Assembly (NCBI GenBank): GCA_014379045.1
Contig: JACMMK010000434.1
Coordinates: 1-22,585 of the forward strand
Reading direction: 5' to 3'
Source: Burkholderiales bacterium
GTDB taxonomy: Bacteria > Pseudomonadota > Gammaproteobacteria > Burkholderiales > CAIKXV01
Length of the DNA stretch: 22,585 nucleotides
Part shown: positions 1 through 8,307 of the stretch, piece by piece
Position numbering within the stretch: the stretch's first letter is position 1
Layout of the letters: each line of letters starts with the position of its first letter
Position numbers and translations under genes: made by a program
The notes under the pieces: generated by a model
The model's database searches: none
The model's input: only the letters and a program-made list of their open reading frames with translations
Told to the model about the DNA's origin: nothing

Positions 1-817
1 CCTCGGCGTTGAGTTTCTGCACGATCTCCCGCGGCGTGCCCGCCGGAGCGACCAGCCCGAACCAGACCGTCACCTCGTAGCCGGGGACGCCGGCCTCGGC
101 GACCGTCGGCACGTCGGGCAGCGCTTCGGCCCGGCGACTCCCGGTGACTGCCAACGCGCGCGCCTTGCCGCTTTGCACCTGCGGCACCGCGGTGGAGATG
201 ACCGCGGTGAACATCGGCACGTGGCCCGCGATCAGATCGGTCAGTGCGGGGCCGCCGCCCTTGTACGGAACATGCGACATTTCGGTGCCGGTCATCGATT
301 CGAGCAGCGCGGTCGCGAGGTGTCCCGGACTGCCGATGCCCGAGGTCGCGTAGTTGATCGAGCCCGGCTTCGCCTTCGCCAGCGCGATCAGATCCTTCAG
401 TGTCTTCGCCGCCGACGACGGGTGCACGATGATGATGTTCTGCAGCGTGACCATCATGCCGATCGGCTCGAAGCTCTTGTAAGGGTCGTACGGGACCTTC
501 TGGATCGCCGGGCTGATGATCAGATTGCCGATATGCGCGACGCCTACGCTGTGGCCGTCGGCATCGCTGCGCGCCAGGATGTCGAGCGAGATCACACCGT
601 TCGCGCCGGGCCGGTTGTCGATGATCATCGTCTGCCCGAATGCCTCGGACAGCTTGGGCTGCAGGATGCGCGCGACGAGGTCGGTGGCGCCACCCGGAGG
701 AAAGCCGACGATCATGCGGATCGGTCGCGACGGAAAATTCTGCGCGAGCGCGGGGACTGCTGCGCTGGCGAACGTAGCGCCGACGAGGGTGGTGTAGAGC
801 AGGGCTTTCGACTTCAT
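1..817 (-). CDS. Bug/TctC-family TTT substrate-binding protein (3' end beyond the window)
   Basis: The reading frame is open from the ATG at 817 to the left edge (272 codons), so about 50 C-terminal residues are missing. The N-terminus is a signal peptide ending in PALA before QNFPS (cleavage near residue 25). It is followed by the Bug motif RPIRMIVGFPPGGATDLVAR (residues 31-50) and the downstream signatures IDNRPGANG and HVPYKGGGPAL. The family consists of periplasmic two-lobed binders that capture small carboxylates and related compounds and usually deliver them to a TctA/TctB membrane complex. No TctA/B gene is visible here. The next gene on this strand lies out of view, so the substrate cannot be guessed from context. 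The family call is secure; the ligand is unknown. Confidence 0.95.
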   Translation of the reverse strand, partial: MKSKALLYTTLVGATFASAAVPALAQNFPSRPIRMIVGFPPGGATDLVARILQPKLSEAFGQTMIIDNRPGANGVISLDILARSDADGHSVGVAHIGNLIISPAIQKVPYDPYKSFEPIGMMVTLQNIIIVHPSSAAKTLKDLIALAKAKPGSINYATSGIGSPGHLATALLESMTGTEMSHVPYKGGGPALTDLIAGHVPMFTAVISTAVPQVQSGKARALAVTGSRRAEALPDVPTVAEAGVPGYEVTVWFGLVAPAGTPREIVQKLNAE

Positions 818-1057
818 TCTGGCAGGTCTCCGCAGTATCGATCGCACGAGCGTAGCGGAAATAGACCGTCGATCGCGCTTCCGCCTGCTTCGTTCGCTTC
901 GACCGGGTCGCTCAGTCTCCGTCACTCTGACCCCCTTGTCCTGCGCCGTCGTCCTGCCGGGGTCGTATTGTCTACGTCGCGCTGTCGCGGTGCTACGGTC
1001 TTGTGCGTACGCCTGCCCGTACGCGGCTTGTGGCTCATCAGGTTGCGTCTGGCAGGG
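818..1057. other. Intergenic stretch with no supported gene
   Basis: These 240 bases lie upstream of the leftmost SBP gene and downstream of the RelE/ParE-like fragment. Short frames on both strands show no family features. The region should hold the promoter and leader of the minus-strand SBP gene, but I cannot point to a convincing -35/-10 pair. Confidence 0.5.
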
Positions 1058-1300
1058 TCATCGAGGATCAGCGCTCGCGCGCACCCGAGGCGCCGGGGCA
1101 GAGCCGGCGAACTGGAAGGAGAGCTCGCGGTGGTGCCGCACTGACAGCAGGTGCACGACCTGGGCCGTCGCCTCCGATGGGTACAGGACCAGGGAGTCGC
1201 CGTGCAGGTATTCCCGCAATGCTCCGGCTGCGCCGGGTGGCAAGACTGTCAAGGGCCTCGCTATTGCGGTCTGCGCCTTCCGCATCAGTCGACCGCTCAT
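1058..1300 (-). pseudogene. Fragment resembling the C-terminus of a RelE/ParE-family toxin
   Basis: An 80-codon frame opens with an ATG that overlaps the stop of the upstream SBP gene (ATGA at 1300-1297). Residues about 27-64 (1222-1109) read like the last two beta strands of a RelE/ParE-fold toxin, with REYLHGDSLVLY followed by VVHLLSVRHHRELSF. The N-terminal helices that a complete toxin (about 90-110 residues) would have are absent; the frame continues upstream only as a shadow of the SBP gene. No antitoxin gene is adjacent. I read it as the surviving tail of a decayed toxin gene whose front was lost when the SBP gene came to lie beside it. A small expressed protein translated by coupling to the SBP gene is the alternative. 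The similarity was judged from memory of the family, so confidence is moderate. Confidence 0.42.
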
Positions 1301-2328
1301 TCGTCGAGCGTGATCCCGGCCTGGCGGATGATCTTGCCGAGGCGCTGGCGCTCGGAGGCGATGAACGCCGCGAACTCGGCCGGCGTGCTGCCGACGAGTA
1401 CCGCGCCTTGTCCCGAGAGGCGCTCGCGCAGGTCCGGGTGCTGCAGCGACTTGACGAGTTCGACGTGCAGCCGCTCGACGATCGGGCGGGCGGTCTTCGC
1501 CGGCGCGGCGACTCCCCACCACTGCGTGATCTCGTACCCGGGTATCGTCTCGGCGACCGTCGGCAGGTCGGGTAGTGCCGGATCGCGTTTCGCGCCGGTG
1601 CTTGCGAGCAGGCGCACGCGACCGCCCTGCACATGCGGCCCGGCCGCGATCGGCGAGGTGATGATCAACTGCACCTGCCCGGCGATCACGTCGGTCAACG
1701 CCGGGCCCGCGCCCTTGTACGGCACGTGCACCATCTTCGTCCCGCCGAGGAGGTTCAGCATTTCGCCGGCGAGGTGCGCTGGCGTGCCCGCGCCCGCCGA
1801 CGCGTAGTGCAGGGTCTTCGCCTTGCCGAGTGCGATCAGCTCCGGGATCGTCTTCGCCGGCAACGCCGCATTGATTACGACCACGTTCGCCGCCGACGCG
1901 AGCAGGCTGACCGGTGCGAAGTCGCGCTCGACGTCGTACGGCAACTTCGATTTCATCCCCGGCAGCATCGCGAAGATCGTCGTCGCGCCGAGCAGCAGCG
2001 TGTAGCCGTCGGGGGCGGCCTTGGCAACCAGTTCGGTGGCGATGATGCCGCTCGCGCCTGCGCGGTTGTCGACGATCACCTGTTGGCCGATCTGTTCCGA
2101 CAGCCGATGCGCGACCGTGCGCCCGATGATGTCGGGTGCGCCGCCGGGGGCGGAGTTGATGATGAAGCGGATCGGTTTCGCCGGGTAAGGTTGCGCGTGC
2201 GCCACCAGCGGATGCACGGTGAGCGATCCGACCAGCGCGGTCAGCCCGCTGAGCGCGGCGAACCGTGGCAGGGGCGTGCGCGCGCCTGCCGATGCGCGCA
2301 TCGATCGTCCCGGGTAGTGCACGCGCAT
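1297..2328 (-). CDS. Bug/TctC-family TTT substrate-binding protein
   Basis: A 343-residue periplasmic binder. The signal peptide ends in VAHA before QPYPAKPIRF (near residue 45). The first ligand loop reads NSAPGGAPDIIGR, a variant of the usual PPGGxxD. The second lobe shows VDNRAGASGI, AAPDGYTLLLG and HVPYKGAGPALTDVIAGQ. The ATG at 2328 lies 3 bases after the sulfatase stop, which argues for co-transcription and translational coupling; a second ATG at 2301 would give a shorter leader and is also possible. The tight link to the sulfatase suggests that this binder captures either the sulfated substrate or the alcohol/acid released from it (inference). No membrane subunits are nearby. Confidence 0.95.
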   Translation of the reverse strand: MRVHYPGRSMRASAGARTPLPRFAALSGLTALVGSLTVHPLVAHAQPYPAKPIRFIINSAPGGAPDIIGRTVAHRLSEQIGQQVIVDNRAGASGIIATELVAKAAPDGYTLLLGATTIFAMLPGMKSKLPYDVERDFAPVSLLASAANVVVINAALPAKTIPELIALGKAKTLHYASAGAGTPAHLAGEMLNLLGGTKMVHVPYKGAGPALTDVIAGQVQLIITSPIAAGPHVQGGRVRLLASTGAKRDPALPDLPTVAETIPGYEITQWWGVAAPAKTARPIVERLHVELVKSLQHPDLRERLSGQGAVLVGSTPAEFAAFIASERQRLGKIIRQAGITLDE

Positions 2329-2331
2329 CGC

Positions 2332-3816
2332 TCAGGGCGCCTTCGCGAAATACTGGGCGTCGACGCCGGGGGGCGGGGTGAAGCGGAAGGTGCCCCGCCC
2401 GAGGATCGCCGCGCGTCCGCCGTAGCGTTCGATGTAGCGCTGTTGATCTGCGCGCGCGAGCGCATCGGCAGCCTGTGGATCGACGACCTCGCGCAACGCG
2501 GCGTCGCAGTCGGCACGCACCCGTGCATACTGCGGATCGGCAGCCAGATCGGTGAGTTCCTCGGGATCTTTGGCCAGATCGAACAGCATCGGCGGCGGCT
2601 GCGTGTCGCGAAACGCCGCGTAGTGGATGTACTTGTACTGCCCGTGCCGGATCATGAACGACCCCGACGGCGAGGCAGCCGCGTGGTATTCGGACAGCAC
2701 GGTGCGCGCCGGACGCGCGCCGTTCGCGATCGCGATCAGCGAGTGACCGGGCAGATCCGCATCGTCGCGATGCGCCGGGACACCGAGCGCGTCGAGCGTG
2801 GTCTGGAACACGTCGGCGAGCGACACCGGCGTGTCGACGCATGCGCCGGCAGGTACCCCCGCGCCTGCGAGCAGCATCGGGATGCCGACCGACTCTTCGT
2901 ACATCGTCGACTTGCCCCAGAGTCCGCGCGCGCCCAGGTTGTCGCCGTGATCGGATGAATAGAGCACGCGCGTGTTCGACCACAGCCCCAGTTCCTCGAC
3001 CGCGCCGAGGATCCGGCCGATGTTGTCGTCGAGAAAGCTGGTGAGCCCGAAGTATCCCGCGAGCGCGCGGCGCACCATGTCGTCGTCGGTGAAGCCTTCA
3101 TCGAAGCACATCGAAGCACGCTGCTGATCGATGAACGGATGCCGGGGACGTTGATCTGCACCGTACAGCTTCGGCCACGGCAGCGTTGCAGGGTCGTACA
3201 GGTCGTAGAACGCCTTGGGTGCAATCAGCGGAAAATGCGGCGCGACGAATCCGACATACAGCACCCACGGATGCTCGCGATGCTTCGGTGCCTCGTCGCG
3301 CAGCCAGGTGCGCGTCGCGGTGACGATGTCGCGATCGTAACGGGTGTAGTCCGATTCACCGGGCCCGGCCTCGGGTCCGAGCTTCATCGCACCGACGCGC
3401 CGTGGCAACTCATCGCGGATCAACCCGAGCAGGTCGCCGACGCCGTCGACGATATGCATCGGCAGGATCTCTTCGTCGAAACCGTTTCGCTGCGGATCCG
3501 AATCCTGGTAGTGGAGCTTGCCGATCGACACGGTCCGATGTCCGGCGGCCCTCGTGCGGTGGCCCCAGGTCGGCGGCGTGCCGTCGTAGGCGATCGCGTT
3601 GTCCCAGCAGCGATGCTCGTGCACGTATCGGCCGGTGGCGAGCGAGGCGCGCGCCGGCACGCAGATCGGACAATTCGTGTACGCCGAGGTGAAGCGCGTC
3701 CCGCGCGCTGCGAGCCGGTCGAGATTCGGCGTGCGCACGATCGGGTGGCCCGCGTGACCCGTGACCTTCGGGTTGTGTTCGTCGGACAGGATGACGATCA
3801 GGTTCGTCTGTGGCAC
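2332..3816 (-). CDS. Type I sulfatase (alkaline phosphatase superfamily, choline-sulfatase-like)
   Basis: A 494-residue arylsulfatase-type hydrolase that would cleave sulfate esters (or phosphonate/phosphate monoesters, a known side specificity). Metal ligands are visible at D12 in ILSDEHNP and at D289-H290 in SSDHGDN. The formylglycine site is C52-V-P-A-R56 within CPICVPARASLATGRY, and the second sulfatase signature is GKLHY (99-103). K302 follows in the GKSTMYEES segment. There is no signal peptide, so the enzyme should be cytoplasmic, as choline sulfatases are. A Cys-type site needs formylglycine conversion; no maturation gene is in the window. The start is GTG at 3816, fixed by GGAGG five bases upstream. 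The Bug SBP gene follows after 3 bases. The superfamily is certain; the substrate is not. Confidence 0.93.
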   Translation of the reverse strand: MPQTNLIVILSDEHNPKVTGHAGHPIVRTPNLDRLAARGTRFTSAYTNCPICVPARASLATGRYVHEHRCWDNAIAYDGTPPTWGHRTRAAGHRTVSIGKLHYQDSDPQRNGFDEEILPMHIVDGVGDLLGLIRDELPRRVGAMKLGPEAGPGESDYTRYDRDIVTATRTWLRDEAPKHREHPWVLYVGFVAPHFPLIAPKAFYDLYDPATLPWPKLYGADQRPRHPFIDQQRASMCFDEGFTDDDMVRRALAGYFGLTSFLDDNIGRILGAVEELGLWSNTRVLYSSDHGDNLGARGLWGKSTMYEESVGIPMLLAGAGVPAGACVDTPVSLADVFQTTLDALGVPAHRDDADLPGHSLIAIANGARPARTVLSEYHAAASPSGSFMIRHGQYKYIHYAAFRDTQPPPMLFDLAKDPEELTDLAADPQYARVRADCDAALREVVDPQAADALARADQQRYIERYGGRAAILGRGTFRFTPPPGVDAQYFAKAP

Positions 3817-3821
3817 GTGTT

Positions 3822-3826
3822 CCTCC
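3822..3826 (-). promoter_or_regulatory. Shine-Dalgarno site that fixes the GTG start of the sulfatase
   Basis: The minus strand reads GGAGG five bases before the GTG at 3816. The frame places no better-spaced ATG nearby, and the conserved N-terminus (NLIVILSDEH) begins at once, so GTG is the start. Confidence 0.7.
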
Positions 3827-3885
3827 AGATCACCTTAGACGGTGTCGTTGTTGTAGGTTCCAAACGATCGACAAACGGGCAAGGA

Positions 3886-4205
3886 TCAAGCCCTCACACG
3901 CGTAAAGGACTTCGGTAGCGTGTGATCCAGAGCATGGAGGATTACCGGAACCAGCGGCTTCAGGTGCTCAATCCGATTGCTTATGGCCTCGACTATCAAC
4001 ACCGCGATCGGCAGCGTAGTGAGGTCTTGTTGAAACTCGATGTTTTGATCCATGGTGATGATCACATCAAATCTTGCAGCAGCACGCGCAAGAAGATCGC
4101 CGTTCTTCACTCCAGACCAACCGTTCCTTTGCACGTTGAAACCTCGTGCCCTACCAGCAAGAGCGCCAGACGACGCGGTACGTCTTCGTCAAGCAGTATG
4201 CGCAT
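3886..4205 (-). pseudogene. DUF5615 PIN-like toxin gene with a one-base frameshift
   Basis: From the ATG at 4205 the frame reads MRILLDEDVPRRLALLL and GHEVST, the start of a DUF5615 PIN-like protein, then runs out of register and stops at 4107 after 32 codons. One base further on, the other frame (4134-3886, 82 codons) supplies the rest: VQRNGWSGVKNGDLLARAA, FDVIITMDQN, then LKPLVPVILHAL to the stop. Joining the two at 4134/4135 gives about 106 residues, near normal family length, so a single base appears to be missing after the first two bases of a Thr codon. There is no homopolymer at the junction. The gene overlaps the end of the DUF433 antitoxin gene by 17 bases, the usual arrangement of this pair. 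The toxin is probably inactive unless this is a sequencing error or a recoding site. Confidence 0.8.
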
Positions 4206-4407
4206 CAGGCAGCAATGCACTGTGCGCTTCTTCAAGCACCGCCACTGCAAGCTCGCGACTCACTGAAGGGAAGTCGTCAAGAAAGACCTCCAGCGAATCG
4301 CCGGCCTCGAGATGGTCGAACAGTGTCTTGATCGGGACCCGTGTGTTCTTGAAAACGGGCGCGCCACTGTGGATCTCTCGATCAACGGTTATCAGCTCTG
4401 GATTCAT
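4189..4407 (-). CDS. DUF433-family antitoxin
   Basis: A 72-residue protein of the DUF433 family, small helical DNA-binding proteins that act as antitoxins for DUF5615 PIN-like toxins. Visible landmarks are MNPELITVDREI, SGAPVFKNTRVPIKTLFDHL and DDFPSVSRELAVAVLEEA. The start at 4407 is chosen because the family begins at this methionine and GAGGG lies four bases upstream; an upstream in-frame ATG at 4431 has no such site. The protein looks intact although its toxin partner is frameshifted, which suggests a decaying locus in which the antidote is still kept. Such antitoxins often repress their own promoter. The gene is divergent from the SBP gene at 4518. Confidence 0.88.
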   Translation of the reverse strand: MNPELITVDREIHSGAPVFKNTRVPIKTLFDHLEAGDSLEVFLDDFPSVSRELAVAVLEEAHSALLPDAHTA

Positions 4408-4411
4408 GCTG

Positions 4412-4416
4412 CCCTC
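4412..4416 (-). promoter_or_regulatory. Shine-Dalgarno site of the DUF433 antitoxin gene
   Basis: The minus strand reads GAGGG four bases before the ATG at 4407. This favours 4407 over the in-frame ATG at 4431. Confidence 0.5.
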
Positions 4417-4466
4417 GAACGCTTGAGTCATCGCGCAAGTAGAAAAGCTCCGTCCGCGTCTGTCGG

Positions 4467-4472
4467 ATTGTA
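4467..4472 (-). promoter_or_regulatory. Candidate -10 element for the antitoxin-toxin pair
   Basis: The minus strand reads TACAAT, five of six matches to the sigma70 -10 consensus, about 60 bases ahead of the antitoxin ATG in an otherwise GC-rich divergent spacer. I see no good -35 hexamer 16-18 bases upstream, so the call is tentative. Confidence 0.3.
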
Positions 4473-4517
4473 GCGTCCCGCCGGGCGAAGCGACGGCACC
4501 GCAGTGTAGACTTTCGC

Positions 4518-5534
4518 ATGGCGAACGAAACCAACCCGCGCAGCACCGTACGGTGCGGAACTTTACCGCTGCCCGTGAGCAGCGGGGCAGCATTAAGCAT
4601 TATTGGCATGGTCTCCGGCGCCGCGCTCGCGCAACCCGACTGGCCATCGAAGCCGATCTCGATCGTCGTGCCGTTCGCGGCCGGGGGTGGCACCGACCTA
4701 TTCGCCCGCGTGCTCGGTGCCCAGATCGCGAAGAGCCTCGGGCAGCCGGTGCTGATCGACAATCGTCCCGGGGCCAGCGGCAATATCGGCGCCGAGGCGG
4801 TGTACCGTGCGGCGCCGGATGGACACGCAGTGCTCTACACGGCGGCGAGTTTTGCGACCGCAACGCCGTTCTATCCGAAGCTCGCGTTCGACGCGCAGCG
4901 TGACTTTCGGGTGGTGACGATCGCGGCGCGCATTCCGCATCTGCTGGTCGTGCATCCGTCGTTGCCGGTGAAGAGCGTCAAGGAGTTCATCGCGCTCGCG
5001 AAAAAGCGGCCCGATACGCTCGTGTTCGCCTCGACCGGCATGGGATCGATGGGGCATCTGACGCTCGAACTGTTCCAGGCGCGCGCGGGGGTGAGCAGTA
5101 CCGTGGTCCACTATCGCGGCGCGGCGCCGGCCGCCACGGCGGTGTTGTCGGGCGAGGCGAGCTTCTCGTTCCTGGTACCCCCGGTGATGCAGCAGCAGGT
5201 GAAGGCGGGCAAACTGCGCGCGCTCGGCACCGCAGCACGCGAACGCGCGGCCGTAATGCCCGATGTCGCGACGTTCGCCGAGCAGGGACTGACCGAGATC
5301 GAGGCCAATCAGTGGCACGGCGTGTTCGTGCACGCGAAAGTGCCGGCCGCGATCGTCGATCGATTGCACCGGGCAATCGTCGCTGCGCTCGCGGTGCCCG
5401 AGGTGCGTGCGCGGCTCGCGGCCGAAGGCGGGGAAGCGGTCGGCCTCGCACCCAATGAGGCGACCGCGTTTTATCGCGACGAGATCGTGCGCTGGGGCGC
5501 GGTGATGCAGCGCGCCGGCATCCGCCCCGACTGA
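4518..5534 (+). CDS. Bug/TctC-family TTT substrate-binding protein
   Basis: A 338-residue periplasmic binder. The signal peptide ends in GAALA before QPDWPSKP (near residue 38). The ligand loops are IVVPFAAGGGTDLFAR and LIDNRPGASGNIGAE, and the second lobe carries VVHYRGAAPAATAVLSGE. The start at 4518 gives a long polar leader (about 20 residues) before the hydrophobic segment and has no strong ribosome site, so a slightly later start is possible. The gene is followed after 44 bases by the IlvD/Edd dehydratase on the same strand. This pair probably forms a two-gene operon in which the binder captures the sugar acid that the dehydratase consumes (inference). Confidence 0.94.
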   Translation: MANETNPRSTVRCGTLPLPVSSGAALSIIGMVSGAALAQPDWPSKPISIVVPFAAGGGTDLFARVLGAQIAKSLGQPVLIDNRPGASGNIGAEAVYRAAPDGHAVLYTAASFATATPFYPKLAFDAQRDFRVVTIAARIPHLLVVHPSLPVKSVKEFIALAKKRPDTLVFASTGMGSMGHLTLELFQARAGVSSTVVHYRGAAPAATAVLSGEASFSFLVPPVMQQQVKAGKLRALGTAARERAAVMPDVATFAEQGLTEIEANQWHGVFVHAKVPAAIVDRLHRAIVAALAVPEVRARLAAEGGEAVGLAPNEATAFYRDEIVRWGAVMQRAGIRPD

Positions 5535-5578
5535 CCGACACGGGCTTCCACAGTTCATCGAACGATACGGGACACAAG

Positions 5579-7309
5579 ATGGCAGACGACACACCGCGCG
5601 GCATGAAGAAAGGGCTCACCGCCTACGGCGACCAGGGCTTCTCGCTGTTCCTGCGCAAGGCGTTCATCAAGGCGATGGGTTATTCGGAAGACGCGCTCGC
5701 GCGCCCGATCATCGGCATCACCAACACCTTTTCCGGCTACAACGCGTGCCATCGCAACGTGCCCGACCTGATCGAGGGCGTGAAGCGCGGGGTGATGCTC
5801 GCCGGAGGCCTGCCGATCGAGTTCCCGGTCGTGTCGCTGCACGAATCGTTCGCGCATCCGACCAGCATGTACCTGCGTAACCTGATGGCGATCGACACCG
5901 AGGAGATGATCCGCGCACAGCCGATGGATGCGTGCGTACTGATCGGGGGCTGCGACAAGACGGTACCGGCGCTGCTGATGGGTGCTGCGAGTGCCAACGT
6001 ACCTGCGGTGCTGATGGTGACCGGACCGATGATGACCGGCGATCACAAGGGCGAGCGGCTCGGTGCCTGCACCGATTGCCGACGCTTCTGGGGCAAGTAT
6101 CGCGGCAACGAGATCGATGCGGTCGAGATCGGCGAGATCGAGGAGAAGCTGTGCCCGACCGCCGGCACCTGCATGGTGATGGGCACCGCGAGCACGATGG
6201 CGTGCTGCGCTGAGGCACTCGGCATGATGCTGCCCGGGGGGGCTGCGATTCCCGCGGTGATGGCCGATCGCCTGCGCAATGCCGAAGCCACCGGCGCGCG
6301 CGCGGTGGCGATCGCCGCCGAAGGGCTGACCCCGGACCAGGTGATGACCCAGGCCGCGTTCGAGAACGCGTTGACGATGCTGCTCGCGGTCGGTGGTTCG
6401 ACCAACGCGCTGATCCACCTCACCGCGGTGGCAGCGCGTCTCGGTTACGAAGTCGATCTCGAAGGCTTCGATCGGATGGGGCGCAAGACGCCGGTGCTGG
6501 TCGATCTGAAGCCGACCGGACAGGGGTACATGGAAGATCTCTATCGGGCGGGCGGTGCGACGACGATCATGCGGCAACTGAAACCGCTGCTCGATCTCGA
6601 TGCGTTGACCGTGACCGGGCGCACGCTCGGACAGAATCTCGACGATGCCCCGCGCGAGTGGGAGCAGAAGGTCGTGCGCCCGTTCGCCGACCCGATCTAC
6701 GCCGATGGGGCGATGGTCGTGCTGCGCGGCAACCTCGCCCCCAACGGCGCGATCATCAAGCAGTGCGCGGCGTCGCAGCCGCTGCTGCAGCACGAGGGTC
6801 GCGCGGTGGTGTTCGCCTCGCTCGCCGATCTTGCCGAGCGGATCGACGACCCGGCGCTCGATGTCACCGCCGATGACATCCTGGTGCTGCAGAACTCGGG
6901 GCCGAAGGGCGTACCGGGGATGCCCGAGTCGGGCTATCTGCCAATCCCGAAGAAGCTCGCGCAGCAGGGTGTGAAGGACATGGTGCGCATCTCGGATGCG
7001 CGGATGAGCGGCACCGCGTTCGGCACGATCGTGCTGCACGTGTCGCCGGAGTCGGCGATCGGCGGCCCGCTCGCGTTGGTGCGCTCGGGTGACCGCATCC
7101 GGCTCGATACCGCGGGGCGCCGGCTCGAACTGCTGGTGAGCGAAGCCGAACTTGCGCAACGCCGTGCGGCGTGGACCGCACCGCCTCGACACGAGGCCGA
7201 CACGCGTGGCTATCGCAAACTCTACATGGATGACGTCGAGCAGGCCGAGCGCGGGGTCGACTTCGCGTTCATGCGTGCACCCGCGCGCGGGGTGGTGCCC
7301 AGGGCGTGA
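5579..7309 (+). CDS. IlvD/Edd-family dehydratase, probably for a sugar acid
   Basis: A 576-residue enzyme of the dihydroxy-acid/6-phosphogluconate dehydratase family, which removes water from 2,3-dihydroxy acids using an iron-sulfur cluster and Mg2+. The three cluster cysteines are visible: C57 (YNACHRN), C125 (GGCDKTVP) and C198 (CPTAGTC). The catalytic-serine segment is SDARMSGTAFG (S477). The C-terminal tail GYRKLYMDDVEQAERGVDF resembles that of L-arabinonate and D-xylonate dehydratases more than that of the biosynthetic IlvD, and the neighbouring SBP also points to catabolism. The product would be a 2-keto-3-deoxy acid. It ends 22 bases before the convergent alpha/beta hydrolase gene. Family certain; sugar-acid specificity inferred. 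Confidence 0.93.
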   Translation: MADDTPRGMKKGLTAYGDQGFSLFLRKAFIKAMGYSEDALARPIIGITNTFSGYNACHRNVPDLIEGVKRGVMLAGGLPIEFPVVSLHESFAHPTSMYLRNLMAIDTEEMIRAQPMDACVLIGGCDKTVPALLMGAASANVPAVLMVTGPMMTGDHKGERLGACTDCRRFWGKYRGNEIDAVEIGEIEEKLCPTAGTCMVMGTASTMACCAEALGMMLPGGAAIPAVMADRLRNAEATGARAVAIAAEGLTPDQVMTQAAFENALTMLLAVGGSTNALIHLTAVAARLGYEVDLEGFDRMGRKTPVLVDLKPTGQGYMEDLYRAGGATTIMRQLKPLLDLDALTVTGRTLGQNLDDAPREWEQKVVRPFADPIYADGAMVVLRGNLAPNGAIIKQCAASQPLLQHEGRAVVFASLADLAERIDDPALDVTADDILVLQNSGPKGVPGMPESGYLPIPKKLAQQGVKDMVRISDARMSGTAFGTIVLHVSPESAIGGPLALVRSGDRIRLDTAGRRLELLVSEAELAQRRAAWTAPPRHEADTRGYRKLYMDDVEQAERGVDFAFMRAPARGVVPRA

Positions 7310-7331
7310 GCCGGGCGGCCTCGATGCTCGA

Positions 7332-8279
7332 TCACTTCCAGTGGGTGGCGATGGCGATGCTGGCATCGATCGCCGTTGATGCTCGTGCGCTCGACGCGAA
7401 CCACTTCAGGTATCCGTGCACCAGGCCTGGTCCCCGGACATGCTCGACTTGCCCGCCATCGTCGCGAAGTCGCTCGACCAGGATCGTGCCGTCGCATTCC
7501 AGAGGGTCGAACTCGGCGGTGAGTACGACCGTTGGCGGCAGGTGGCGCAACGACGATGCGAGCAGAGGCGCGGCGCGCTCGTCCGCGTCTTCCGGATTGC
7601 GGTCCAGATAGTCGTTCCAGATTCGCCGGCAGCGCGCACGGGTGAGGGCAGGCGCGTCCGCGTTGCGGCGATAGCTGTCGGTCTCGAAGTCGAGTCCGAT
7701 GATCGGATACGCGAGCCAGAGATAGCGCACGGCGCGCGGCGTGGCACGCAGCGTCAACGCGGCCGCGAGCGCGAGATTCGCGCCGGAACTGTCCCCGCCG
7801 AGCGCGATCCTTGCCGGATCGAGTCCCCACGGAGCCGCCTGCGCCGTCACCCACACGAACGCGTCGAATGCATCGTCGTACTGCGCCGGGAAGCGATGCT
7901 CGGGCATCTTGCGATATTCCACGCTCAGTACTGCGCTGCGCAGGCGCACGGCCAGCATCGCGCAGATCGCGTCGTGACCGTCCAGCCCACCGAGCGTGAA
8001 TCCGCCGCCGTGAAAGTAGACGAGACACGGCGCGGGCGCCGCCGTGTCTCGGGGGCGGTAGAGTCGCGCGGGCAGCGTGCGCCCGGCGAGCGCGATCACG
8101 TGTTCAACGACGTCCAGATCGTCGGGGCGGGTGAGTGGCGGCGGCTTGGCTTGCGCAAACACCGCGCGGACCTCGGCTGGACTCAAGTCGCTCGGCGCAC
8201 GCGGGTACACCCCCTCTTGCTGCCGCACGGCCTGAGCGATGTGCGGCTCGAGGGCGGCGAACATCTCTTCGCGCGTCAT
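7332..8279 (-). CDS. Alpha/beta hydrolase, hormone-sensitive-lipase-type esterase
   Basis: A 315-residue cytoplasmic esterase of the HSL (bacterial family IV) group. The oxyanion-hole motif HGGGF is at 90-94, the nucleophile is S164 in GGDSSGANLA, the acid is D258 in TAEFDPLECDG, and the catalytic histidine is H288 in GLVHGYLKWF, so the triad is complete. Such enzymes cleave short-chain acyl or aryl esters. It is the last gene of the minus-strand array, 28 bases after the SBP gene, and could release an acid from an ester that the binder collects (inference). The ATG at 8279 has no obvious ribosome site; Met6 is an alternative start. Confidence 0.93.
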   Translation of the reverse strand: MTREEMFAALEPHIAQAVRQQEGVYPRAPSDLSPAEVRAVFAQAKPPPLTRPDDLDVVEHVIALAGRTLPARLYRPRDTAAPAPCLVYFHGGGFTLGGLDGHDAICAMLAVRLRSAVLSVEYRKMPEHRFPAQYDDAFDAFVWVTAQAAPWGLDPARIALGGDSSGANLALAAALTLRATPRAVRYLWLAYPIIGLDFETDSYRRNADAPALTRARCRRIWNDYLDRNPEDADERAAPLLASSLRHLPPTVVLTAEFDPLECDGTILVERLRDDGGQVEHVRGPGLVHGYLKWFASSARASTAIDASIAIATHWK

Positions 8280-8307
8280 CGTCGCGGCATCTTCGGAGCG
8301 CGGTCGG

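Noticed and set aside
1058..2983. Long 641-codon minus-strand open frame
   Set aside because: It overlaps the SBP and sulfatase genes in another frame and is rich in Arg/Ala/Gly as expected of a shadow in GC-rich DNA. Only its last 80 codons were kept, as a possible toxin fragment.
5555..7366. 603-codon minus-strand frame opposite the IlvD/Edd dehydratase
   Set aside because: It is the antisense shadow of a gene with clear cluster cysteines and motifs; its His/Arg-rich product matches no family.
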